A DNA stretch of 64,000 bases from Trichomonas vaginalis G3 (lineage: Eukaryota; Parabasalia; Trichomonadida; Trichomonadidae), in the NCBI RefSeq assembly GCF_026262505.1, contig NC_067204.1, forward strand, positions 23,653,300 to 23,717,299, read 5' to 3'. Position numbers and translations under genes: made by a program. The stretch's first letter is position 1. Every line of letters starts with the position of its first letter. Below the pieces are notes generated by a model. The model ran no database searches. It was not told the origin of the DNA and was given only the letters and a program-made list of their open reading frames with translations. Below are positions 30,145 to 38,706 of the stretch, one piece after another.

Positions 30145-30387
30145 TTAATACGGTTGAGGTGTTGGATTTGGTTGCCAACTAGACTGTGGTGCAGGTTCAG
30201 GCTGTTGTATAACAGGAGCTTGCTCTTCTGGTTCAGGGTCTTTAGGTATAATACCAACGAACTGACCTACTCTTTTACCAATATTTTTGACTCCGTTCCA
30301 AATTCCTCTTCCGACAGATTTTATTCCATTCCATATACCTCTTCCAACATTTCGAAAGAAGTTTCCTATTCTTCCAAAGAAACCCAT
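30145..30387 (-). CDS. 80-residue amphipathic basic protein
   Basis: MGFFGRIGNFFRNVGRGIWN, with GRGIWNGIKSV and GRGIWNGVKNI as an internal repeat, then a proline/glutamine-rich tail. Similar in head to the 26381-26794 protein and to membrane-active or DNA-binding minor core peptides. Confidence 0.6.
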   Translation of the reverse strand: MGFFGRIGNFFRNVGRGIWNGIKSVGRGIWNGVKNIGKRVGQFVGIIPKDPEPEEQAPVIQQPEPAPQSSWQPNPTPQPY

Positions 30388-30405
30388 TTTACTATATGTA
30401 AAAAT

Positions 30406-30768
30406 CTAATGTCCGCCTAGTCTCTTACGTTTCCTGTTGAGTTCCATAGCGTTCTTTAACTGGAGCTCATACATTCTGTTTCTCCTCTGGTAGAAAACAT
30501 ATTCTGGGTCAACTCCTGTGTTCGCGTCATCTGCATAGAGTTGTTTATATCCCACTTCAGGGTTTGTATAAAACTCTTTCCATCTCATATTTGCATACCA
30601 TGGTGGCAAACCTAACGCAGCGTCATTTGACATGGCAGTTTGCATTTGTACATCTGTTGGCACTTGACCATAGTTTGCCATTGCAGTTTGTATTCTAACT
30701 TCATTTGGAATATTCTCTGGGTTTGGTTGTCCAGGTTGCTGTGCATTCGCTAAGTTCTGTGCGTCCAT
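30406..30768 (-). CDS. 120-residue Polinton protein, unknown
   Basis: N-terminal half has a repeat of EVRIQTAMANYGQVP and DVQMQTAMSNDAALG; C-terminal half is basic and helical (YQRRNRMYELQLKNAMELNR), ending KRKRLGGH. Probably virion-associated; family not recognised. Confidence 0.5.
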   Translation of the reverse strand: MDAQNLANAQQPGQPNPENIPNEVRIQTAMANYGQVPTDVQMQTAMSNDAALGLPPWYANMRWKEFYTNPEVGYKQLYADDANTGVDPEYVFYQRRNRMYELQLKNAMELNRKRKRLGGH

Positions 30769-30784
30769 TTAATATTAGATAAAA

Positions 30785-30923
30785 ATATCTCTTACGAGTA
30801 CATATACTGGACATTTGCAGGCATTGGTTCATCTTCATATTCTCTATATCTTTCTGCCACGTCAAATAAGTAAATGACACAATGGAAAAAACCTAAAACA
30901 AGTAGTCCTATTTCAAACCACAT
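30785..30923 (-). other. very short hydrophobic coding-like segment
   Basis: From an ATG at 30923 the minus strand reads MWFEIGLLVLGFFHCVIYLF, a single predicted membrane helix, then charged residues. Could be a membrane microprotein gene of the Polinton; too short to be sure. Confidence 0.3.
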
Positions 30924-31726
30924 TTACTTACCAATAAAATTTCTTTGTTGTGACACTTTCTCCAGTTTATAGGACCTCTCTCATATTCTATCTTATCGTA
31001 TCTAAACTCATAGTCATGCATATCCTCTAACCATCTCATGACACTTTCCAAACCACTTTTATCGGATGTAAAGTAAAAGCATGGATGGTTATGTAAAACG
31101 TCTAAAGTTTCTAAAGAGTCTCTCAAAGTCCAGTCTACTTGGTATTGAAAATCCCATGTGTTATAGAACGGCGGGTCTACTATAAAGAAAACATTTTCCT
31201 TGTCTTTATATTTTTCATACAACTCTGTCCAATGACATCTCACAAACTCTATACCCTCAATATATTTTTCTATGTCCTCTTTGAAAACATTTGTATAGTT
31301 AAGATATAAAACTTTTGACATAAGTGTTTCAATGTCATGAACTCTTATAGCACCACTATATAATAGTCTAGCAGATATACTATCCCAGTCTATATATTCT
31401 GCTTTTTTCAAAACCTCTCTCACAGTATTTTTCTTATCTAATGGTATACGTTCCATCTTACCTATAGGTATCTTTTCTTTTAACTCTTTCAATATTTTGT
31501 TTGTGTCTGGTATATGTTTGAGACGGTTCATATAGTTGTCGAAGTCATTGCATATAATCTTTGAGTCAGGAAATATTGTATGGCACAAATGAGATATATA
31601 GAAACTTCCACCGAACAAGTCTACAAATGTTAGACCATTCGGTAGTTTCTTAAGTTCTCTCAATAGAATATCTTTACATCTACTCTTATTTCCAAAGAAG
31701 GGTAACGGTGGTTTTGTAAAATTCAT
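30908..31726 (-). CDS. DNA adenine methyltransferase, D12 class (Dam-like)
   Basis: Start at MNFTKPPLPFFGNKSRCKDI (ATG at 31726); the upstream in-frame part is T-rich leader. Motifs in order: PLPFFGNKS near residue 10 and FVDLFGGS near 38 (S-adenosylmethionine binding), ICNDFDNYMNRL, and VDPPFYNTW (catalytic DPPF, variant of DPPY) near 185. The end reads GPINWRKCHNKEILLVS, typical of D12 enzymes. It would transfer a methyl group to N6 of adenine in DNA. Trichomonads are known for abundant N6-methyladenine and Dam-type genes linked to Mavericks. The frame looks whole; 45 bp of its 3' part recur at 9412-9460. Confidence 0.9.
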   Translation of the reverse strand: MNFTKPPLPFFGNKSRCKDILLRELKKLPNGLTFVDLFGGSFYISHLCHTIFPDSKIICNDFDNYMNRLKHIPDTNKILKELKEKIPIGKMERIPLDKKNTVREVLKKAEYIDWDSISARLLYSGAIRVHDIETLMSKVLYLNYTNVFKEDIEKYIEGIEFVRCHWTELYEKYKDKENVFFIVDPPFYNTWDFQYQVDWTLRDSLETLDVLHNHPCFYFTSDKSGLESVMRWLEDMHDYEFRYDKIEYERGPINWRKCHNKEILLVSKCGLK

Positions 31727-31920
31727 TTTATATATATAATAAAAATGTTTTTTCCTGAAAAGTGACAGAAAAGTGACAAAACATGAAAACATATATAATT
31801 TATGAAAAGTGAAACATTATATAATGTTTTCGACCCAGAAGAAGGCTTCTTCCCAGAAGCAATGGAGGAAGAAGAAGAGTCCTCCGAATAAAAACTTCAT
31901 TTATACTAAACATCAACATC
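31727..31920. other. Polinton right arm, short spacer
   Basis: Leader of the methyltransferase, with AAAAGTGACAGAAAAGTGAC (AAAAGTGAC words as seen upstream of several genes here), then a short plus-strand reading with an acidic end (EAMEEEEESSE). No convincing gene. Confidence 0.4.
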
Positions 31921-31957
31921 AGGGCTAGAAGGCACGAAGTGCCTGGAAGCCCCACTA

Positions 31958-31998
<41 letters not shown>
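31921..31998 (-). repeat. Polinton terminal inverted repeat, right
   Basis: Reverse complement of 8408-8487: AGGGCTAGAAGGCACGAAG, TGCCTGGAAGCCCCACTACC, then about 37 T residues. Followed directly by the TAATAT duplication. Confidence 0.9.

Positions 31999-32004
<6 letters not shown>
31999..32004. repeat. 6-bp target duplication TAATAT, right
   Basis: Matches 8402-8407 on the other side of the Polinton. Confidence 0.75.
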
Positions 32005-32165
32005 GAAATTCATGAGCCTCAGAAAATACCAAACCGCAAAAAAGCTGGATACATTTTAACATAGTATTGACGGCAGAAAAAATTTAAATGTTTAGAGGGG
32101 GAAAAAAAGCTGTGACGCGTTTTACTGGCTTGTGAATATTTCAGCAACTATATATCCTAAGAAAA
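32005..32165 (+). promoter_or_regulatory. right half of the split spacer
   Basis: Contains GCTGTGACGCGTTTTACTG near 32110, closely similar to a word at 8350 on the other side of the Polinton, and AAAAGTGACACCA just before the transporter remnant. Possibly upstream elements; no initiator consensus seen. Confidence 0.35.
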
Positions 32166-32701
32166 GTGACACCACCATCTTATTTAAAATTTGCAATATT
32201 ATTATTTAATATGATAATTAACTTCGTTTTTGAATTTGAATTTTTGAATGTAAATTTTCTGAAATTTAAATGCCTGAATTTACATTGGATTGGACTAATA
32301 ATTTCCGGAATTTCGATTGGTTTCACTCTCACAAAAGCCGACTTCAAAAACAATGTTTGGATTGTAATTGTTATCCAAATTGTTGGTCAAGCGTTGTGGG
32401 CTTTCAAATTCATAAAGGAAGAGCAGTTGCTAAAAAACAACGACATTACTCCAGCTTGGTTATGCGGTGTTCAAGGAATGTATGAATTAATAATAATACT
32501 TTTCATTATATATCCACTCCTTAACTTCCTTCCTGACAAGTTTATGAAAGGCTTTATTTTCAAGGAAAATTTATGCAACTCTTTCAGAATCATGTCGCAT
32601 TCATGGGCTCTGATTCTTATATTCTTCTTTTATACTTTTCTTTTGTGTTTTTATAATGTTTGCCTTTTAGGAACAAAGTTCATGTTTAGTGCCGCAAAAT
32701 A

Positions 32702-34005
32702 TAGGGTGTCCAAAGGTGCGTTTAGCACAGCGCTCTATATGAGACTATTAAAGGAGATATATGCTGATTATAAATATATAATAAAAAATATGAATATATG
32801 TATATGATGAGTATGTTGTATTTTGGCGCCATGCCGGGATATAAAATGAATTTTGAGACAAGAGGCGGTTTCGCGGGAAATTTTGGCGGGATTTTTTTCA
32901 TTTTTTTAATGAATCATAAAGAAAACATCCTCGCTCTTGCAAAAAAATGCAAAGACTGTAAAAAAATCTACGAGACATTGGTAAAATACTTCGGTATGGA
33001 TGCTCCTAGCTATTCCACTGTAACGTATCATGTTAGGATGTATCACTTCATGAACAAAAAGGCGCCCATCATAAAAATTGACAAAAAATCGCCGGATCAA
33101 AGAAAAATCAAAGCAATTCTTCAAGCGCTAGATGAAGACCCAAGAGCATCACTCAGAAGGATAGAGGAGATGACAAAGATACCACGTACAACAGTCAGTT
33201 ATTATCTGCACAATTATTTGAACTACAAACTAGCGTATACACGTTGGGTTCCGCACAACCTTAATTCAGTTCAAAAAAAATCTAGAGTCCAATCTTCGAA
33301 AGAGCTCCTCTCTATATTGGGTGCGTATCAATCCAAGAAGTTTCGCTTTTTAGTAACAGGGGACGAGTCTTGGTTTCAATATGCAACAGAAGCCAAAATC
33401 ATGTGGATCCCGAAGGATGAAAATCCGCAAACATTCCCGAAGAAAAAAATTGACACACCAATGATGATGTTGTCGGTTTTTTGGGGCGTGAATGGCATCA
33501 TCGCAATTGATATTCTTCAAAAACCTAATACGATGAATGCTCAGTATCTAATTGACAATGTTCTTACTCAAATTATCAATTCTGATGAGTTTGAGAAATC
33601 CAAACAACAAAAACAAAAGTTTGCAATTCATTTTGATAATTCAAGAGTTCACAAAAGTCATAAGGTAATGAATTACTTGGTGGAAAACAATGTCAAAGTT
33701 GTTCCAAACCCAATTTATTCACCTGATATTGCACCCTCTGACTTTTATTTATTCGGCACGCTAAAAAAGAGAGCTGAAGGACGCAAATTCGCGAGTCCAG
33801 ATGATCTTGAAAATTTTGTAAGAGAGCAATTTGAGCAATTTTCTCATGATGATTTAAAGCGTGTCTTTCAAGCCTGGATCGATCGCTGCGAACGCGTGAT
33901 TGAATCCAATGGTGATTATATTTAAATAAACTTTATATATATGTAACTTGTTTATTTCTATTCGCAGTATTCAGGTTTGTGCTAAACACACCTTTGGACA
34001 CCCTA
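32702..34005 (+). mobile_element. mariner transposon, Tvmar1-like, complete
   Basis: 1304 bp bounded by inverted repeats TAGGGTGTCCAAAGGTGCG and on (about 27 bp; one mismatch, C against T at base 18) and a TA duplication (32700-32701 and 34006-34007). It holds one intact transposase gene. The placement of the ends is supported because excision restores the reading frame of the interrupted transporter copy. Confidence 0.95.
32909..33925 (+). CDS. mariner transposase (DD34D)
   Basis: 338 residues from MNHKENILALAKKCKDC; the frame is open further upstream to 32798, but that part is untypical leader. Two helix-turn-helix regions lie in residues 1-115 (SLRRIEEMTKIPRTTVSYYL is the second). Catalytic triad: D152 in TGDESWF, D243 in HFDNSRVHKS and D278 in YSPDIAPSDFYLF; exactly 34 residues separate the last two. 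Conserved WVPHNL lies at about 113. It cuts and pastes the element at TA sites. No damage is visible, so it may be active or very recently so. Confidence 0.95.
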   Translation: MNHKENILALAKKCKDCKKIYETLVKYFGMDAPSYSTVTYHVRMYHFMNKKAPIIKIDKKSPDQRKIKAILQALDEDPRASLRRIEEMTKIPRTTVSYYLHNYLNYKLAYTRWVPHNLNSVQKKSRVQSSKELLSILGAYQSKKFRFLVTGDESWFQYATEAKIMWIPKDENPQTFPKKKIDTPMMMLSVFWGVNGIIAIDILQKPNTMNAQYLIDNVLTQIINSDEFEKSKQQKQKFAIHFDNSRVHKSHKVMNYLVENNVKVVPNPIYSPDIAPSDFYLFGTLKKRAEGRKFASPDDLENFVREQFEQFSHDDLKRVFQAWIDRCERVIESNGDYI

Positions 34006-34302
34006 TATTTTATTTTAGATATAGTTGTTGCTTCAACAATTCGTTGGGTATTGGATTTAATCCTTTACTATTCAACTTTAGGAAAATTAGATAGTGATAT
34101 TTCTTTAGGAAATGGATGGAACAATTGGAGTTTTGGTCGACTTGTTGGAGTCATTATTCTAGTGATTGGTGCAGCTTTTTACACAAAGATAATAAAACTG
34201 AAATATTTCGAATACGAGGGCCCAGATGTTTCCATCATTCAAATGAATACCGGTGTTGAATCAAGTGGCGAAGTTAAAGATTATTTGATAAACCCTTAGA
34301 TT

Positions 34303-34968
34303 GACTATTTGCTGTTGTATAAAACACTTGTACGATCATTTTATTGATCGACAGCGTCCTATTAGTAATTTGTTATTTGACATTTTTATTTTGAATTGAT
34401 TAGAGTTCTCGAGCTACTTTTCATAGAGATTTCTGACTAGTTTTTGACAATTTACATGGCATTAGAAACAATTGATAATACCGGTTACAAAAAGCACGGC
34501 CATTTCCAGTCAGAAAATAAGTTATTATCAGTATTGTATTAATAAATATAAAAATGTTTAATTTAGTTATAGAGATAATATGAAATAAATGATTTTTTGA
34601 ATAAATAACAAAGTGATTGATCAAAAATGAGTTGATTTCCCTTCAATTAATGATTCTGAAACAAAAATTAACACATTTTGAAGAATTATTAACTCTGAAG
34701 TTAAAGCTATAAATAATAAGATAAATTATAAAAAGGAAAATCAAGAAAGTCTGATTTTGTTGCATGCTAAGATCAGTCATAATGTAAACCTCTCAATTTT
34801 ATTGTTGTGGGAAGTATCTCAATTCCTTCAAAAAAATTGAAAAACTATTTAATTTTAAAAATATAATACTTTTAATTAGTTAATTAATTGGAGATATTTT
34901 TAAAAAATCACTTTTGATAATACTTTTGAGAACTTTAATTAAAAAAATATATTCAAAAATATCCAGGA
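34303..34968. other. non-coding, AT-rich
   Basis: No gene. A short inverted word flanks CACTTGTACGATCATTTTATTGATCG near 34325. Otherwise low-complexity AT sequence. Confidence 0.5.
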
Positions 34969-35290
34969 TATCAAGAGGGAATTGTTCCTTATGAGGTATA
35001 TAGTTATGATGTATACCTCATAAGGAACAATTCCCTCCTTAAAACGAGAAAACTTGTTCGAAATTGTTTATCATTTCGAACAAGTTTTCTCGTTTTTAAT
35101 AACAAACTAAAGGCTATGAGGCACTGATTATATATTAGTGCCTCACAGCCTTTAGTTTCTAATAGATAGCTGGGAAACTTTCTCCAAATGATAAGTTATT
35201 CAGAGAAAGTTTCCCAGCTATCAAGAGGGAATTGTTCCTTATGAGGTATATAGTTATGATGTATACCTCATAAGGAACAATTCCCTCCTT
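34969..35290. repeat. cluster of five near-perfect hairpins
   Basis: Hairpin A: arms 34975-35000 and 35012-35037 (26 bp perfect, 11-base loop), starting GAGGGAATTGTTCCTTATG. B: 35041-35063 with 35074-35096 (23 bp perfect, 10-base loop). C: 35104-35125 with 35137-35158 (22 bp, one mismatch). D: 35165-35184 with 35203-35222 (20 bp perfect, 18-base loop). A': 35225-35250 with 35262-35287, identical to A and exactly 250 bp downstream. Stems B, C and D are unrelated in sequence to one another and to A. Spacers are 3-8 bases. No coding frame. It could be a transcribed small-RNA precursor cluster or a palindromic mobile sequence. Confidence 0.95.
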
Positions 35291-35840
35291 AAAATCGTAG
35301 ACATTTTTATACTTATTAATCAACCATTCAAAATCATATTCCTCTGAAAAGTTATTTTATTAAAAATTTAGAATTTTAATAAATATAGAGTTGGAATTTC
35401 ATACAATACCTATATATTTTCAATAATGGAATTTGAAAACCATTCTCAAAAGTTCTCAGAAAACCTTTTTTTCATTAATTTTAAGAAATCTGAGTATTAA
35501 ATTAAGTGATAAATTCGTTTGACACTACTTTAATTTTTAAATTCAAAAAATTATATGTGCTTCTTAAAATGACTCAAAAAAATTTTATTATAAAATAATA
35601 TATAATATTAAAAATCCCACAACATTTTTTACTTTACATAATCGTACTTCCTCGACGATTAATTTCCACTCAATTTCTATCGTTGACCGAACTTAGCATG
35701 CAACAATTTTGATTTAATAAATACTAGAAAAGGAATACAAAGCGATTAAATGATCACACAAGTGAATTTTCAATCATGAATATAGTGGCACTTAAATTAG
35801 GCAAACTAATATTAGAATAAAAAAATTAGGGTATTTTGTT
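35291..35840. other. non-coding, AT-rich
   Basis: No gene or recognisable repeat between the hairpin cluster and the second hairpin-satellite element. Confidence 0.5.
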
Positions 35841-35849
35841 TGAAATATG

Positions 35850-35922
35850 GAGTCGATGCAAAAATTGGCAAATAATCGTCGTCGCTGCAAAAAATGGCAA
35901 ATAATCGTTTTTTAAACGTACA
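35850..35922 (+). repeat. left inverted end of copy R, first part doubled
   Basis: GAGTCGATGCAAAAATTGGC and then GTCGCTGCAAAAAATGGC, each followed by AAATAATCG; the second copy continues TTTTTTAAACGTACA, matching the right end. Confidence 0.85.
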
Positions 35923-36345
35923 CAATGGAGTGAGTCAATGGTAAAGTTTTTGAAAATGGTTTCATTAGTACTCTAAATCATTCGGATGGATGGACAAATG
36001 CCATACACACCGTTTTCAAGCTTTTTCTCCCGAAAAGAAAAAATTGTAAATTTAATAAAAACAAATTAGAGAAATAATAGCAAGACTGCTTCATGAAACT
36101 CAAACCTCAACTCGAACTACACAAAAAGTTAATAATTATATCCGAATTTAAGAAAATGAAAGCAGATTAAAAATCAAAAATATAAGTTGAAATAACAAGT
36201 TTATTTATTTCATAAAAATTTCACATAAACATACTCACTAAACTATGAATTATCGTGCGCTTACATAGAATGCATTATTTGAAGCTCTATCTTTTAGTAT
36301 TTGACAATATTTATACAGATTTCTTAAAGGTAGAATTTCAAATAC
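35923..36345. other. AT-rich filler inside copy R
   Basis: About 420 bp with no coding frame. Counterpart of 4701-5288 in copy L. Confidence 0.45.
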
Positions 36346-37142
36346 TCTACTCAGTACCAGAAAGCCAAGAAGGAAGTCGTAACCTTGAGAAATGGCTTCC
36401 TTCTAGGCTTTCTGAGTTAAAATGTATCTCAATTTGATGAGAATGAAGTATTTTGCAGGGTCTGACCTCCGATAAGACCAGAGTTTCGTTTAGTAAGCTT
36501 CCCAGGGCCGGATTACTCTCCTGCCGCCATAGATCATGGCGGCATTTGAGAAAGCTGGTCCTGAGGGCTGTAAGCGAGACTCTGGTACCTGCTGAGGCCA
36601 TACCTTCGTTTGATAAGCTTCTCAGGACCGGATTCTTCTCCTGCCACCCTAGATCATGGCGGCATTTGAGAAAGCTGGTCCTGAGGGCTGTAAGCGAGGC
36701 CCTGGCCTTAGCAGAGGCCAAAGTCTGTAATTTTATGTCTTTCAGGGCCGAGAGGAGAGGAGATCGTCAGTGATGAGGATGATCCCCCTCAAACTCGGCC
36801 CTGAGGATTGAATTTGCGGGCTCTGATCTCTGCTAAGGCCAGGGCTTCATGGTGGTGTTATCTCGGAGCTGGATTCCTCTCCGGCCGCCCACAATCAGGG
36901 CGGTCATTGAGGAAGCCGGCCCCGATGATTGTTCGTGAAGCCCTAGCCTTTGCTGAGACCAGAGCTTGTGAGTTTCATTCAGAGCCAAGTTCCTCTCGGA
37001 TCAAGCCTAATGAGAACGACATTCGAGGAACTTGGCTCTGAGGAGATGGGTTGCGAGCTCTGGCCTCATTGAAAGCCAGGGTTTTTATAGAGATGTCTTG
37101 ATGGGATGAGCAAATGATCACGAAGCTCGTCCCATCAAAACA
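36346..37142. repeat. GC-rich double-hairpin array of copy R
   Basis: Begins with a hairpin at 36346-36415 (AGAAAGCCAAGAAGGAAG with CTTCCTTCTAGGCTTTCT), then about five units with the same alternation of short CTCTGG/CCAGAG hairpins and longer ones such as AGAGCCAAGTTCCTC with GAGGAACTTGGCTCT (about 36983-37041). It ends with the CTTGATGGGATGAG hairpin (37096-37141). The reading is the reverse complement of 3645-4700 with roughly 80% or more agreement in the best-matching stretch. Confidence 0.9.
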
Positions 37143-37870
37143 TTCGTTTAAAAATTGAATAAAAAATTATCGTATGCATTGAAAAATTAAAAAATGAACA
37201 TTAATAAAAATATTATATATATAAAATTGAATAAAATAAACACAAAATTAAATAAAAATTGTCAAAAAAAATTTAAAATTCTAAATTTAAAATAAAAAAT
37301 TATATTTTTCATATGAAAAATAAAGAATTTAAAAAATCTGTATTTGTAAAGTATGAATATTTATGGCTTAAATGAGGAAAAAAAATATTTTTTGAGAATT
37401 TTACATAGAATGTGATAATTAAATTTTAATCAAATGAAACTATTTAGAAAAGGAGTTTACAATTGCAACGTAATGAAGCATTTCCTTGCAAATATAAACC
37501 CCTTTCCTGAAATAAATTTATTTGAGAATAATCTTGTGACAAATTGAAAACTTTTAAAGAAACGAGTTCACAATTGAAAATGACTAGTGCATAGCATTGC
37601 GATCGTAGACTCCTTTATTGAAACAAATTGCGAAGATCACATTCTTGTGACAAAGTGAAATATTTTCAAGAAACATGTTTATGATTGCAAGGTAAATGAA
37701 CAGAATCTTGCAATTATAAACTACTTTCTTGAATTCGAATATTATTTTCAAATTATTAAAAAATTCGGGACTTTTTTCAGATCTGAGCATGTGCCTACAT
37801 AAGTCATAATGTTACACAAACATGAACATACTCAGTTCTTGATTTTGATTTCTGAGATAAGAATCGAAGA
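37143..37870. repeat. AT-rich part of copy R with three GAAAGGAGTTTAC-type hairpins
   Basis: Imperfect hairpins at about 37447-37507, 37557-37620 and 37668-37735, each with a stem like GAGTTTACAATTGCAA against TTGCAAATATAAACYCCTTTC. The first 300 bp are AT-rich filler. Confidence 0.7.
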
Positions 37871-37872
37871 AA

Positions 37873-38300
37873 AAAGTGCTCCAAATTTATTCAATTAGTT
37901 TACAAATACAAATATTTGGTAGAAGCTTTACATTTGTAAACTAATTGAGTAAGTTTGTAGTTCAAATTATTTCATCGAGAACAAAAGTGCTCCAAATTTA
38001 TTCAATTAGTTTACAAATACAAATATTTGGTAGAAGCTTTACATTTGTAAACTAATTGAGTAAGTTTGTAGTTCAAATTATTTCATCGAGAACAAAAGTG
38101 CTCCAAATTTATTCAATTAGTTTACAAATACAAATATTTGGTAGAAGCTTTACATTTGTAAACTAATTGAGTAAGTTTGTAGTTCAAATTATTTCATCGA
38201 GAACAAAAGTGCTCCAAATTTATTCAATTAGTTTACAAATACAAATATTTGGTAGAAGCTTTACATTTGTAAACTAATTGAGTAAGTTTGAATTCGCAAT
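37873..38300. repeat. 111-bp hairpin satellite of copy R, 4 units
   Basis: Units start at 37876, 37987, 38098 and 38209 (GTGCTCCAAATTTATTC), exactly 111 bp apart and nearly identical. Each contains the stem CAATTAGTTTACAAAT with ATTTGTAAACTAATTG around AAATATTTGGTAGAAGC. The sequence is unrelated to the 1217-3153 satellite, but unit length, hairpin design and place in the element are the same. Confidence 0.95.
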
Positions 38301-38662
38301 TTATAAGCCAAGTTTGATTGTACAAGCAATTCCAATATAATACAAGAATTTATATCAGAATATATTGTACAAATCAATCGAAGCTAGTAAACTAATGTAA
38401 TCAATAATGCTAATCTTTTTAATATAATATCTTTTCGTATTCTTGAGATTTCGATTTTTACTGTTTGAAATTGTAAAATGTTGTAGTACTTGCCTTTTAT
38501 ATACGAAAATCGGATTTTGTTGTCGAGAATTTCGAAATTTCAATATATTGGATTACAAGCTATAAAGATGAAAGCAGGGAATTATCCTCTTTATGCAACA
38601 CAGGAAAACTCTATTGTTGAAAAAAAGAGTTAGATCCATGTAGTTGGCTCGCTCTAAGAAAA
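38301..38662. other. AT-rich filler, end of copy R
   Basis: No coding frame; counterpart of 784-1216 in copy L. Confidence 0.45.
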
Positions 38663-38706
38663 TGTACGTTTAAAAAACGATTATTTGCCATTTTTTGCAG
38701 CGACTC
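38663..38706 (-). repeat. right inverted end of copy R
   Basis: TGTACGTTTAAAAAACGATT then ATTTGCCATTTTTTGCAG and CGACTC; reverse complement of the left end. Confidence 0.85.

Larger units (their letters stand above)
8408..31998. mobile_element. Polinton/Maverick, about 23.6 kb, broken
   Basis: Bounded by inverted ends (8408-8487 and 31921-31998) and a 6-bp TAATAT duplication. Family parts seen: capsid-like region, A32-like ATPase, family B DNA polymerase, retroviral-type integrase and small virion-type proteins. Accessory parts: SF3 helicase region, HNH endonuclease, adenine methyltransferase, tail-fibre-like protein. Terminal repeats match almost perfectly, so the insertion is recent. Even so, several modules including the polymerase are degraded, with about a dozen breaks overall, so it looks non-functional. 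Gene order runs in blocks on both strands. Confidence 0.93.
32166..34302 (+). pseudogene. SLC35F6-like transporter copy, split by a mariner
   Basis: Two stretches match the paralogue at 38964-40145. The first, from WIGLIISGISIGFTLTKADF through EEQLLKNNDITPAWLCGVQG to CLLGTKFMFSAAKY, ends at the mariner. After the mariner it continues ILDIVVASTIRWVLDLI to the end (EGPDVSIIQMN). It lacks about the first 150 residues of the paralogue; the present ATG at 32166 is followed by low-complexity sequence. Removing the mariner and one TA leaves the two parts in frame at AAKY-FILDIVV, so the insertion came into an otherwise readable 3' half. Probably already dead or N-terminally truncated before that. 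Confidence 0.85.
35850..38706. mobile_element. second hairpin-satellite element (copy R), inverted
   Basis: Starts GAGTCGATGCAAAAATTGGC and ends with the reverse complement of GAGTCGCTGCAAAAAATGGC; its right inverted end covers 38663-38706. At the left the terminal 30 bp or so are tandemly doubled (35850 and about 35879). The flanks TGAAATATG (35841-35849) and TGAAATCAT (38707-38715) look like an eroded 9-bp duplication. Contents mirror copy L: GC-rich double-hairpin array, GATGGGAYGAG hairpin, GAAAGGAGTTTAC hairpins, 111-bp satellite. The GC-rich block shares long stretches with 3700-3960 in reverse orientation. No coding gene. Shorter and older-looking than copy L. Confidence 0.85.

Noticed and set aside
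720-38706. One giant composite transposon flanked by the two inverted hairpin elements
   Set aside because: Each element has its own inverted ends and its own flanking duplication, so they are independent insertions.
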